From: Cricetomys ansorgei
Lineage: Eukaryota > Chordata > Mammalia > Rodentia > Nesomyidae
DNA length: 64,000 nucleotides
Assembly (NCBI GenBank): GCA_026225945.1
Contig: JAMJFZ010000199.1
Span: 67,434,501-67,498,500, forward strand
Direction: 5' to 3'
The first letter of the stretch is position 1; each line of letters opens with the position of its first letter. Under the pieces are notes generated by a model. The model saw only the letters and a program-made list of their open reading frames with translations. It had not been told where the DNA came from and did not search any database. Made by a program: the position numbers and the translations under genes. Shown here piece by piece: positions 1-11,159 of this stretch.

Positions 1-230
1 TTTTGTTTATTTGGATCATTTGTCCTTTCCTTGTAGATCTATAGGAATCATTCATATATTGATTGGATTGCTTAGGTTTAGATGTTCAAATACCTTCTCA
101 AAAACTAGCTTTTGTTTGTCCACATTTCCATAGTTTCTTAATGAGTGAGCTTCTGGGCATTGTTAAAACCATCTTTATGTATTTTGTCCTAGTTCTTCAT
201 TTATTATGTTAATGCTACTTGAGACCACTT
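1..230 (-). mobile_element. Old L1 fragment, antisense
   Basis: The T-rich sequence resembles the reverse complement of the region near the ORF2 end and 3' UTR of mammalian L1 elements, including a 'TTGTAGATCTATAGGAATCA'-like segment. It is diverged, has no open frame and is cut by the window edge. The subfamily cannot be named by eye. Confidence 0.45.
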
Positions 231-266
231 TCTATATTTAGAGTTAAGATCCCATACATTTACATG

Positions 267-271
<5 letters not shown>

Positions 272-304
<33 letters not shown>
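272..304. repeat. (GT)n microsatellite
   Basis: About 16 uninterrupted GT units. A 78-residue minus-strand ORF across it is a repeat artefact with a His-Thr run. Confidence 0.95.
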
Positions 305-306
<2 letters not shown>

Positions 307-771
307 AATAAATATACTCTTATTCTCCATAGGTCTTTGCCTTTCACCTCTAAAGTCTTCTGTTCAGTTAAGCAGCCCTTCTCACTGTGTGACTCTTTCT
401 GACTCTCACCAGCCCTGTCAGAGGTCAGGCTTTCTGACACAACCCCTCTGACTGGTTCACTGCTTTCTCCATTAATATTCAGTTATTTTCTTCCTGGAAA
501 GACACTACTTTCGTGACATTCCAGTTTTACACTAGGCTTTGCTGACGAGTAAGGTATTCCAACACACCTGGCTCTTTCTTGGAGTGCATAGTTATTCTTG
601 ACCACACAAAACAGCAGGGATTCTGGAAGGAGAGGATTGTGACTTCCTTATATTTTTAGAAGAGCTTTATTACATTTCATGCTGTTCAGTTTTTTTTTTG
701 TTTTTGTTCATTGAAATTTCTTTGAATCTATAAAGTATTTACGGGATGACCACCATGGTTATGAAAATAAC
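305..771. other. Unassigned intergenic stretch
   Basis: No gene, SINE or LTR is recognisable. Only a short T-run near 690 and simple AT-rich sequence are visible. Confidence 0.6.
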
Positions 772-958
772 TGTGTGTGTATATATATATATACACACAC
801 ACACATACACACATACATATATGCATATATGCATATATATACATATATACATACATGGTATATACACATATATATGGTATATATGTGTGTGTATACATAT
901 ATATACATACATACATACATATATGGTGTATATATATATTTATACACACACACACATA
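772..958. repeat. Compound TG/TA/CA/TACA microsatellite
   Basis: Alternating purine-pyrimidine blocks (TG, TA, CA, ATAC, TATG) run for almost 190 bases. Several short ORFs on both strands are rich in Tyr, Ile, His and Thr and arise only from this repeat. Confidence 0.93.
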
Positions 959-995
959 ATAATATCATTTTCTGTTTAATCTGGCTGGATAATTT

Positions 996-1065
996 TTATT
1001 TTGATAAAGGTACCACATATATATGTTATGTTATTTTGATAAAGGTACCACATATATATGTTATG
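996..1065. repeat. Exact 35-bp tandem duplication
   Basis: The 35-base unit at 996-1030 is repeated without mismatch at 1031-1065. Each unit contains GATAAAGGTACC followed by a CATATATATG block. Perfect identity suggests a recent slippage event. Confidence 0.95.
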
Positions 1066-2660
1066 TCATTTTATTAGTTTGTCTTTCTTAGTCTGGGTTA
1101 CTTCTCCTAGCATCATTTTCTCTTACATGTTTTCTGCTTTAGAGATGTTTTCCCTTTAATGATATAACTTTCTAACCATTCATGAGCAGAAAGGCAATTG
1201 TAGGGAACATTTGCTTTTATTGACTATTTTCCTAATTTGTGTGGATCTCTATAAAACATCACATACTATTTAGCTTATAAAGCAGAATTTTCTGACAATT
1301 ATAGAATCTAGAAAATTTACCAAGGTGCTGGCAGCTGATACTGTGTCTGGTAAGGGCTCTCTGCTTCTATGACAGAACTTCCTGGCTGTGCCCTCACAGT
1401 ATGTGGGGAGCAAAGGACCTTGCTCTGGCTTCTATAATGAAGGCAGTAAGCTCATGCGTGATGTTATTACATCCCAACCCACTTTTTATTAACACCAATA
1501 CATTGGGGATTAGATTTCAACAATGAATTTGAGGAGGAAAAGCACTTGTCTATAGCTACCATCTTCTTATCTTGAGGTACTGATTCTTCCAAATTCTTTG
1601 TCGATTCATTAGGTTTCCTATGGATGCAGTAATGGCGTCTGTAAATAGTTACAGTCGTGAATACTTTTGTACTTTATACAAATCATTTCTTTTCTATGCC
1701 ACTGCTCCCTTGCTGAGCATAAAGCAGGAATTAGTAGTATGTGGTCTTAAATTGAACTCCTTTTAAAGAGAATGCTTACCAGCAATTTAATATTATATTT
1801 ACAACTTACTTTAGGGGTAGATATTCATTAATTCTCAATTAGAGGATATTTATTTTACTCTTACAATAGTAAGTTTTGAAATAATGTTTCTTAAAGTTTT
1901 ATTAAACATTCCCCTTTGTATCTATTAAGATAAGGGGGCTATTTCCCCTCACCAGCATTAATATAATAGATGGCATTACTGTGTTCTGTAATGTTGATAC
2001 ACAAAGACCTTCTTAATGACAATGTACCATATTTTTACAAATGCTTTTTTGTTCTCACTGCTGTGGCTTTACATAGAAATATTTTATGTGTATGAATGAG
2101 ATTCAAGGGTAATTTCCCTTTATTCTACCAAACTTGTCTGGGTATGGAACTGGTTAGAGAAGACACTTAACACTAAGTTGGGCAACCAGCCCCATGTTTC
2201 ACTTCTTTGAATTGTTTAACATTAATTGCTTAATGTCTGATTCTTAAATGCTTCTGTGAAACCACTGTGGGCCTAACAATTTCTTGTCAAGAGGACTGAC
2301 TATTCATCAGTGATTCAATTGCTAAGTGGAAGAATGAAGTCACTAAAGGAAACTTCAGAGACGAAACAGCTTCCTTGAATTGAAATAACTAGAGCCCATT
2401 TATAAGCCAAGAAGAAAGCTGGGCAAAGGATGTGTTGGAGATAAAGGAGAGAGGAGGAAGGAAACACAGGGAGGTTCCCAAAGGGCAGGAGATGAGAGGA
2501 TGGTTTCAATGCCCTAAGCTAGGTTGGAAAGACTCATCTCAGAAAGAAGAGCCACATCTGTTCTGCAGGGACAGACTGGTTGAGAGGACAAACAGTTAGT
2601 TATAAGATGACATATGACTGAAAGCAGAAAAAGTTCTTGCCTGATGTGATATTTTTTTAT
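1066..2660. other. Unassigned intergenic stretch
   Basis: AT-rich, with no coding frame. A short piece near 1080-1130 recalls the reversed 3' end of an old L1, but it is too short to call. Confidence 0.5.
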
Positions 2661-2664
2661 TTGG

Positions 2665-2716
2665 AAGATGGATGGATGGATAGATAGGTAGATAGTTAGA
2701 TAGACAGACAGACAGA
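2665..2716. repeat. GGAT/GATA/GACA tetranucleotide microsatellite
   Basis: Interrupted GGAT units pass into TAGA/GATA and then GACA units. Confidence 0.93.
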
Positions 2717-3115
2717 TAGATGATAGAGTATTACATGAATTGGAGTGAATTATTGAGTAAAATGGGTAATGAGACCTGGTGTTAAGAAAATGGGACTCCA
2801 GAATGGTATTGGTTTATTATGAGGAGTCAAGGGCAGGCCATGGATGGCAGCTTTGGACTCCAGAGGGGGCTATAGCATCTGTGAGTGAAGAAAGCTTGAG
2901 ATTTTAAAAAATCTCAATTAAGGGAAATTATAAGATGTTGGCAAGAGGAAGAACGTGAGTAGCTGGGAAATAAGTGAATTGGAGATGAAGAAGGCAAACT
3001 TTTAAAAAGCTGAAATAGTGGGAAAGAAAGATGGGGCTTAAAGATGGGCATGATAGAGGTTCTGTTAAGTGTTCTCTGGATATGGCGCAGATGAACCCAC
3101 AGCAGTTATGGCTGC

Positions 3116-3117
<2 letters not shown>
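2717..3117. other. Unassigned stretch with a 10-bp palindrome
   Basis: No gene is visible. A perfect inverted repeat with 10-base arms and a 2-base spacer lies at 2896-2917. Confidence 0.6.

Positions 3118-3118
<1 letters not shown>

Positions 3119-3146
<28 letters not shown>
3119..3146. repeat. (CA)n microsatellite
   Basis: About 14 CA units. Confidence 0.95.
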
Positions 3147-3151
<5 letters not shown>

Positions 3152-3354
3152 CATGAAACAGGGAGGGGGCGTAATTGGGAATAAAAAATGAAATCATCAG
3201 GAATATGAAGTGCGTGGAAGAGGGTAGTGTGGAGAATATGATGACAACACATTATGTACATGTATGGAATTGTCAAAGACAAAAAAAAGAAAGCTAAGAC
3301 ATATTGACCATAGTGCTGTAACAACAAAAGTGACCAGAAAGAAGAGGTTGAAGA

Positions 3355-3668
3355 GGTTAACAAGTGGGCAATGGCTCGGTCAGAAGAGTATATTTTCTTT
3401 GCAAGTAAGAGGATCTATGTTTGAACCACAGCAGCCACAAAAAGGCTGGGACTATGGCATATGCCTGCAATCCCAGCCATGGGGAGGTGAATGGAAACAG
3501 GGGGATGTTAAACTCACTGGGCAGCCAGTCCAGCCAAATGTGTATGGAGCCAGCAAGCGCCACTCAGTTGAGAGTCCCTGTCTAAAAAGGTAATCTGGGA
3601 AGCAATTGAGGAATACACTCAAGGTTGACTTCTGACCTCTGTACACACATGTACACACACGCACACAG

Positions 3669-3690
<22 letters not shown>
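3355..3690 (+). mobile_element. B4-type (ID/B1 composite) SINE
   Basis: An ID/tRNA-like head (GGGCAATGGCTCGGTCAGAA) is followed by a B1-like body containing TGCCTGCAATCCCAGCC and a GAGTCCCTGTCTAAAAA motif. It ends in a CA/GA-rich tail. This fused structure is the known rodent B4 family. The 109-residue ORF at 3264-3593 is SINE-derived and not a gene. Confidence 0.75.
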
Positions 3691-3715
<25 letters not shown>

Positions 3716-3800
3716 GACAGAGACAGAGAGACAGACACAGAGAGAGATAGACACAGAGAGAAAGACAGAAACAGATGAACATACACACATATACAAACCA
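3654..3800. repeat. CA/GA/GACA simple repeat
   Basis: The variable tail of the preceding B4 element. ACAC, AGAG and ACAG units alternate for about 145 bases and create several Ser/Leu/Cys/Val-rich artefact ORFs on the minus strand. Confidence 0.92.
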
Positions 3801-3984
3801 AAAATAAAAAAGAAGAGGTTAAATGCATGCTTGTCTGGGATTGGCTTAGGTGTAAGGGCAATCCTGAGTGACATCAAGGGAAAGGAGTCAGAGGAGTCTT
3901 AGTGTCAAGTCATGATGGAGCCAGGGCTGCATGAACAAACTGCAGCCTTGTCATCTTCCCATCAGAACATTATGGAATTCACAC

Positions 3985-4080
3985 ACTTATATAACTTAGC
4001 CTTCACAATAGCACAATGAAGGGGGATCTAACAGTATCCCAATTTAGAGACAAAAAGCTCACCCCCAGAGAGGCACAGTG
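3985..4080 (-). mobile_element. MIR/L2-like ancient repeat fragment
   Basis: The order CACAATAGCAC, GTATCCCAATTTAGAGAC, CCCAGAGAGGC matches the reversed core of mammalian-wide repeats (ATCCCCATTTTACAGATGAG, CAGAGAGG). It is diverged. Confidence 0.5.
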
Positions 4081-5490
4081 CCAGGCTCACCTTGCATATT
4101 TCTGACATAGGATGTTCCCTGTTCTTTCTTACCTGGAAACATTACACTTACCCATAACCCTTCATTGTTAGCAAGGCAAGGGATTTGGGTGCTTAATTCA
4201 CAACACAGGCAAATCTCCCAGAGTAAGAGTAGGAGAGAAAGTCCTTGTGCCAGCAATGCCAGAGTCAGGGCAGGTGGCAAGTGGGCAAAAACATTTTCAC
4301 AGACACTGAGAAACTGCTGCATGGTAAGGACCAGGACCTTCATGGAGAACCAGAGTGTGGGGGTTAAAGGAAGAGATAACCACGGAGATATCACAGGAGA
4401 GAAAGCATCAACAAAGACAGGCAGGTGTCAGCCATGTGCTGCCCTGGAGTAGCTCTGAATCGTTGCCTCTACATGCAGAGTCAACTCAAGTGCCCAGCAA
4501 AACACTCATCTTAAAGGGTAACACGTGGTTTAAAACAATGTGGCATGTGCTATGGCATACAAAACCAGCTGTTACTGGATCCTGGACAGAACTTCTGCCT
4601 CAAGTAGTCAATGGAGCATCTCCCAAAAGCTGGTAAGCTGAAGTTTTAAACACAAGTATTTTTCCATAGAGACTTAATGGAGTTTCAAATAGAGGAAACA
4701 CAGGGTATAGGGCAGTGTGAGTCTCACAGAGGCTAAACCACTTTTCTCAGTGGCCAATGCATGAGGGAGGTTTGTATGGAGTGTAGCTGATAGATACTGA
4801 GTCCCTGTGCCAATAAGGACGGTAGACAATGGATGGTTAAGGTCGCATTGCAGCGCAGCCCTAATGAGGATGTACACAGAGCTGTGGCTCCCAGGGAGTC
4901 ATTGTCTAGCTTTGCCGAGGCTGCACAGAGGAGGCGATGTTTGCACAGAATCTGAGGAAATGTTAAATGAGTGGGTGACTGCTGAGCAAATAAGAGGAGG
5001 TGAGGAAAACATTCCCAGTGAGAGGATGGCAGTGCCCTGAAAAGTCTCCTGGAAGGGAAGTTTCCAGTGCCCGGGCAGGGTTATTAAAGGATGGAGACAC
5101 TCTGGGGGATGCTTCTATCTCTCTGCTTCCTGAGGGAACTGTGAAGTAAGCCTACCCTGCACAGCATGGAGCCCCTTCCACCACAGTGCTGAGGGTAAGG
5201 TCACTGGATCTCCACCCTGAACCTTCTCCTCAGGTAAGACAAGGTGAATTCTTCACAAGGAGGTCCTGGGTATATTTTAAAATCCACAGGCACCCTTACA
5301 GCCTGGTGGTCCACAAAGGCAGCTTCTTCCTGCATGCTTCATATATATGATCTGAGGCTCTTCCTTCCTCCCCCCTCCCCCAAAAGCAGCATCCATGCCT
5401 CTCATTCTTTCATTTATAGTCCGTTTATCAGTTCCTAAGATGAGTAAGAGAACTGAGTGGGCATTTTCCATTTAATGTCTGTCCCAAATC
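4081..5490. other. Unassigned intergenic stretch
   Basis: Unique-looking sequence. ORFs up to 111 residues on both strands have no recognisable domains, and none is framed by convincing splice or promoter signals. Confidence 0.55.
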
Positions 5491-5494
5491 CCCT

Positions 5495-5575
5495 TTGCCA
5501 ACTCTGTGGCACGAATGTTATTATCCCCTCTTTACTGGAAACACAACATAAGCCCAGAGATCAAGAGCTTTGTCT
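5495..5575 (-). mobile_element. MIR/L2-like ancient repeat fragment
   Basis: TTATTATCCCCTCTTTACTG followed by AAGCCCAGAGATCAAG resembles the reversed MIR/L2 core. Confidence 0.4.
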
Positions 5576-5891
5576 AGCTACATATATCTTCTGTAATCAG
5601 AGAGTAACAAAAGGAAAAAAAAAAAGAAATAGCTCACTGCATATTTTGTACTTTCCTAGTCACAGGGTATGTGTCTATCTTCCATGTATGTTTAAAGCCC
5701 CGGAGGACGGGTGTGTGGGACCACCCTTGAGACGGTGGCCTGAACAATAGTATATGGCAAGTCTTATATAGATTGGCAGTTGCTAGAAATCCTCTTTCTG
5801 GGTTTGATTTGAGTTGGTTCTGATCCGTGCACTAACTAAATCATCTCCAAAAATAAATAAACAAAATAAAAATAAGACAAACTGAAAGAAG

Positions 5892-5960
5892 GGAGTGGTG
5901 GGAGGGAGGGAGGGAGGGAGAAAGGAAGGGAGGGAGGGAGAAAGGAAGGGAGGGAGAGGG
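5892..5960. repeat. (GGGA)n / GGAA purine microsatellite
   Basis: GGGA units broken by GAAAGGAA blocks. It lies just left of a reversed MaLR LTR. Confidence 0.93.
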
Positions 5961-5975
5961 GATGCTCCAACATAT

Positions 5976-6316
5976 TTTTTAGTAACTATTTTGTTGTTGT
6001 GACAAAATATCTGAGAAAAATCAACTTAAGGCAAGGTTTATTTTTGTCCAGGGGCTGGGATCCAGTTCCTGTTGGCAGGGAAGGCGTGGTGATGGCAGCT
6101 TAAGGAAGCTGGCCACACTGCACGTACATTTGGGAAGTCGAGAGCTATGAATGCTGCCACCCAGCTCATTCTCTCCTTTTCACTTCATCCTGGACCCCAG
6201 CATGTGGAATGGTGCCGCCCACATTTAGGGGGTGTCTTCTAACTTCAATTAACCCAACCCAGAAACTCCTTCACAGACATGTCCAGAAACTTGTTTGACC
6301 ATGATTGACCACCACA
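5976..6316 (-). mobile_element. ERVL-MaLR LTR, MT/ORR1-like
   Basis: Read on the minus strand the element starts TGTGGTGGTCAATC and ends in a TTTTGTCACAACAACAAAAT-like tail. On the plus strand, TTTGTTGTTGTGACAAAATA, GCAAGGTTTATTTTTGTCC and CACAGACATGTCCAGAAAC match a common rodent MaLR LTR. It is a solo LTR without internal sequence. The exact subfamily is uncertain. Confidence 0.7.
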
Positions 6317-6719
6317 GTAAAAATCTCTGGGTACATCTCATTCCTTCTGCTGTTTACCAGGGAAATTGCTTCCCTTTATTTAAAGTCCAGCCATGTTTCC
6401 TTCCCATGCAGCATCCCTCTAATCTGTAGGGTAAATGGCTAGAACAGGAGAGCTGGCCTCCTACTCCACGCTGAGACAAAGAAGACTGGAATTCCTGTCT
6501 GGTATGATAACCTACTACCACCAAGTGTGACCTTGAGACACTGGTTGTATTAGTTAACCAGAGTGTAGCATCAAACTAGTCATGAAGTCCTTCTCATTTC
6601 TAACCTGTGATGCTCTCTGTGACCTCTTCATCTGGTGTTCCTGCACCCATAGCCTGTCCTTCTACAGCAGAGCTAACATCTCAGAAGGCAACCCAGGAGG
6701 TTGCTCTGTGCTGCTTCAG
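6317..6719. other. Unassigned intergenic stretch
   Basis: No gene or repeat family recognised. Confidence 0.5.
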
Positions 6720-6907
6720 GAGGAGGCAGGAATGATAGAGAAAGGAGAGATAGGCTCATTACAATGTGTGTGGCAGGAAATGTTTTAACCCGGAGAATTC
6801 AGGAGGAAGCACCGAGGAGGCAGGAATGATAGAGAAAGGAGAGATAGGCTCATTACAATGTGTGTGGCAGGAAATGTTTTAACCCGGAGAATTCAGGAGG
6901 AAGCACC
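6720..6907. repeat. Exact 94-bp tandem duplication
   Basis: The 94-base unit at 6720-6813 is repeated at 6814-6907 with no difference. Each copy carries GAGGAGGCAGGAATGATAG at the start and TCAGGAGGAAGCACC at the end. A 68-residue ORF ends inside the first copy and is unlikely to be real. Confidence 0.97.
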
Positions 6908-9535
6908 AAGACTAAGCATTTGTTCATTTCTGTGTCAAGGCAAGGGCTTAACTCTATGTTTCATGTACTCTAGAAGCTCTAAAAACATGGGCTCTCAGAG
7001 CCAACTATGTTGTCACTAACTATTAACTTATCTTAACAACCCACAGCAGTGGTACTAGAACACAGACTTGTTACGAAGCTCTCCACCAGCTATCACATTC
7101 AATCACACTCTACAAAGTGTGGTTGGATCTACCAAGCACTTCCTGAGAGGAGACTTGGGCCAAACATCTGCCGATTAATTCTTGACAAGCCCTTCTACAG
7201 GACATAGGTGGGAGTACCTTGAAAGCTTCAGAGGCACGCTGTAAATCATGCATTACTTTATGAATGTTTATTAACAATAAGAAGATGTTCACTCTGAGAT
7301 GTGATAGAATTCAAATTGCTTAACATGATACCAAGGCAGACTAACACAGGTTTTATCACCACTGCTGTTCATGTTCCAGAATTTGGGAGACTCACCACCA
7401 CACATCCTCCATGTCTGGTCACATCTTCACATATGAACTGACCATTGCTCTCTTGTTTGTCAGAACTAAAGTTTACATTATACCTATATCCCATGAGTAA
7501 TCAAGAACAAGGTATATGCCACCAGTTGGCACAAATGGACCTCTAGATAATTTTGACTTATTTATTCTATAATCCTATTACCTCTCCAAGATGTTCCTAG
7601 CTCCTACTAACTCTCGATGGATGACAACACCTTACTAATGTCTTCTTTTCTGGTTCTGCTTGCAAATTACCTAAGTAAAGCACTGAGTCATAGGTGCCCC
7701 TTTTCTTGAAATGTCAGGAGAATTTGCACCCTGCATCTTTTGCAATAACAAAGCTGGGGAGGTTGGTTGCCCTGTACCATAGAAGAGACAACTTGAATAA
7801 AATAAAAGATGAAAAGCTGTTAGTCAACTATCCTAAATATTCTTTAACTCTGTCTAAAAATAAACTGTTCTATTCAGTGAAAAAAAAATAATTTAGTGAA
7901 TAGTTTTACGGTGCAATCCTATTTTTGTATGAACAGAACAGAACAGAACAAAACAACTTGAACATTTACAAAACCAATATGGGTGGGGAGCCCAAAGCAC
8001 TCTATATTCTGTCCACTTTCCACATGACCCAGACATCACAGGCGAACACATTCTCTCTTTATCATCAAGGCAAGAATATATGTGAATTATTTTTAATAAT
8101 CTTGATTCAAATGTCCCAAAGTTTGTATTCTAAAAATGTATGTATTTTAATAGTCATCCATCCTTCCATTCACTCTTCCTACAGAAATTATAGATCTCAC
8201 TGCTTTAACCTCATTGTTGCCACCCTTGGGATACAGCTAGAGCAGAGAAGGGGTTGGGAACCCATAGGTGCCGTTATGGTGATTCAAGATTATGGAAGCC
8301 CCTTGCACCAAGACTGGCTTTGTATATCACTGTCATCTGATGTACTGCAGTTTCTTGTGCCTGATCAGCAGAATGAGGGACCAATGGGCCACACTCATGC
8401 TGAACAAGATGCGATATCACTTCTGAGTCAGACCCTGGGCTAGGATCCAGAAGACAGAAATGCTAGTGAAAATATTGCTGTAGGATGATATTGAAAATGG
8501 GGACTGGTTGTGGTTTGAACAAAGTCCTTAGCAGGCTTTGTGTTCCTGCTTCCTTGGCTCTATGCTGGTCTTTCATTTTCCTGAGGAGGGGAATGAAGCT
8601 CAGAGCATCTCTGACCCCTGAATACCGTAAGATAGAGCCTAGTAAAGATGCTTCTCTCCATCTCCATTCCAGGATCTCACTGATGCTGGATGTGCAAATC
8701 ACCAGTGGATATTCTGACTCCCACGGAACTGCTCAGCATCTGTCTTCACTTTCATGTGTAAGTGGGAACAATGGCTCCAGCTTTGCCTGCCTTTGGGGGT
8801 TCTTTTAAGCAAGAAAAAGACAAAACGATATAAATGCATTGAACCATCTACTCCCTACATATATGGCCTGTTATTTTCACAATCCAAGCTAGTTTCCTGC
8901 GTAGACATTTCATTTTGCAGCAACCCAAGCCATCTCCTAAAGTACCATTTCCATAAAAATGCATCTTTGGAAGCTGTGAAGGCTCCAATTAAGATTTTGA
9001 TGTTTAAAAGAAATGCACTCCATCTCTCCCCAGATAAAAGTAATTTACTAACATCCCACATAAAGGATCCTTTTCATTTAAAAGAAGAAATCTTAATAAT
9101 GGATGATTGCTTTATGAATATGAAAATTATATATCTGTTGCATAATCAGACATTTAATTGACACATCATTTCACTTCCCATGGAGTATGTGGAACAGATT
9201 TAGAGTCATGTGACTGATTGTTCTCCTGCTTCTTTATGAAAACCAAAGGACAGTTATTTTGCTAAGAGTATAAGGAAATATTTAATTCAAATCCCCTATT
9301 ATTGATTAAGAATCTGTTGTACGCAAGCAAAAGACTGTTATAGAACTCACACTGTTCAGGGAGGTATGCCTGCTACATTGAAGCTCAAACTCAAGAGGAT
9401 CCTGGACAGATCATTATAATGTTCACTCTATTTTAAAATACACAGCAGGAAAGGGTTGGCAGAAACAAGAAACAGGGAAAGCAAAACCAAATATTAAGGG
9501 TCAACAATGGGCAAACACTTGAAACAGCTAATCTC
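6908..9535. other. Unassigned intergenic stretch
   Basis: No recognisable gene or RNA. The longest ORF (7925-8443, 172 residues) starts in an AGAAC pentamer repeat and has no recognisable domain, so it is taken as chance. Confidence 0.55.
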
Positions 9536-9605
9536 CAGCACAGTACTGTCAGATGAGTATTATCAACTCCATCTTACATATTAAATAATTAAACCACAGC
9601 AAAAA
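9535..9605 (-). mobile_element. MIR/L2-like ancient repeat fragment
   Basis: GAGTATTATCAACTCCATCT followed by AATAATTAAACCACAG has the layout of a reversed MIR/L2 core, weakly conserved. Confidence 0.35.
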
Positions 9606-9877
9606 GAACTTGTATACATGAACACAGGTTGTAGAATCAAGAGACGAATACTGTAGATTCAATTCACCACTGTTCAGTATTTAGCTGCTACAACGTGAGT
9701 TGTAAAGAAAAACAAACATCTCACAAGGTTCCCAGTAGAAACAGCCTCAGAGTGATGAGATGGAAAGTATTCCAAGGGGACTGGGAATGAAGAGGCAGGT
9801 TTTGAATTGAAAGCCATGGGGTAAAGAGTGTTCCAGAAGGAGGTAGTAGCATGGAGAAGACTGTTACATTGTCAAGA

Positions 9878-9905
9878 ATGTGTGTGTGTGTGTGTGTGTG
9901 TGTGT
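9878..9905. repeat. (TG)n microsatellite
   Basis: About 14 TG units. Flanking 71- and 77-residue ORFs contain Cys-Val or His-Thr runs from it. Confidence 0.94.
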
Positions 9906-10625
9906 ATCTCCAGGGCTATTGGTATACAGCATAGATCCATATCATGGTCGGTTTGTACCAACATCAAAAATGATTCAGGAGGGAAAGAAATGAGAGCACG
10001 TGTGACAGCATCAGCAGTCCAGGAGGGGACAGGCATCATCTGACCACACAGATTGTATCCATGGGAGCCAGGCACAAGTAAAATGAACTCCTCAAATCCC
10101 TCCACTTGTCCTTTCCACTTCCCCTTCAGAAAAGATGTTTAGACTTTTAGGATCAGCCAGATACAGGAAAGTACATGTGGAGAGAGCCTCAGTGGCAGTC
10201 TTGCATGCCCAATTACAAATACTATTTTTTTCCCACTTAAAAGCTATTAAAACTTCTACTTCTACTGACTCTTCTTCCTGAAAAGTGAGTACAATAGGGC
10301 ATGCATATGGAGTTGATGTAGGAGTAACTTATACTAGGTAGCCATTAATCAAAAGAGCACTCACCAAGACCATCTGTTCTCTCTGGTTCTAATGGCACAA
10401 GAAAGGACTCCACCACCACAATGCAATGTGTCAAAGATGCAATCACATTGCATCACCCAGGGAAAGGAATGAGTCCTTAATAAAAGAAGGGCTTTTAGCT
10501 GTGTCTTGAAAAATTGAGGTGTATTGAATGTATATGTTTAAAAATAGAATGCACCCAGGAATCTGTCCTACAGGACACTGTCCCTTGTCCATCACATTCA
10601 ATCCAATGGTTTCCTTATGGCACAT
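9906..10625. other. Unassigned intergenic stretch
   Basis: No gene or repeat family recognised. Confidence 0.5.
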
Positions 10626-10629
10626 CTCA

Positions 10630-10840
10630 GCCTCATAGCATATGACCTAGAATATGTGAGCAGCACAAATTGGACTTGATAGGTATAGAAATTGGAAAAA
10701 AAAGTAATTTTTTAAAAGAGAACATATAGTTGGGTGGGTAATGGAAAGGGTGGGCCTGGGGGAGTTGGGAGAGGAATGAATGTGATCAAAATACAGTTAT
10801 GAAATACTCTAAGATCAAAAGTATTAAAAAGAATATTAAA
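10630..10840 (+). mobile_element. Lx-type L1 3' end
   Basis: GCACAAATTGGACTTGAT, then GGGGGAGTTGGGAGAGGAAT, then GATCAAAATACAGTTATGAA match the last ~200 bases of the rodent Lx L1 3' UTR. Everything 5' of this is missing, as in heavily 5'-truncated L1 copies. Confidence 0.7.
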
Positions 10841-11074
10841 ATGTATATCCATATAACTTTATCCTAACAAACAGATGAGAATCCTTTATATAAGATGTAT
10901 TTACATTGAATTTTTGGATATCATCTAGACTAAGGAAAGCATCTTTTCCTCACATAATAAGTAAAGGCCTGGAATATATTACACAGACCTAAAGTCTAAG
11001 TTTCAATTTTGACATTAGACAGAGACACAGAAACACAAAGACTTGAAGATCCAGATATCAAAAACCAGCTCTCA

Positions 11075-11155
11075 GGGCAGGAACACGGGTCAATGGTAGA
11101 GTATTTGACATGAAAGAGGTCCTGGGTTCAATCTGAAGCCCTGCAGTAGAAAGTA
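11075..11155 (+). mobile_element. ID-like SINE remnant
   Basis: GGGTCAATGGTAGAGTATTT (box A region) and GTCCTGGGTTCAATCTGAAG (box B region) follow the tRNA-Ala-derived rodent ID layout. It is diverged. Confidence 0.55.
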
Positions 11156-11159
11156 GTTC

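Noticed and set aside
2855..2880. CTCF-like string CCAGAGGGGGC
   Set aside because: The spacing of the core is off by one base.
3264..3593. 109-residue plus-strand ORF with basic N-terminus
   Set aside because: Most of it is the B4 SINE body.
7925..8443. 172-residue plus-strand ORF
   Set aside because: It starts in an AGAAC pentamer run and has no domain or coding-like composition. It is consistent with chance in 64 kb.
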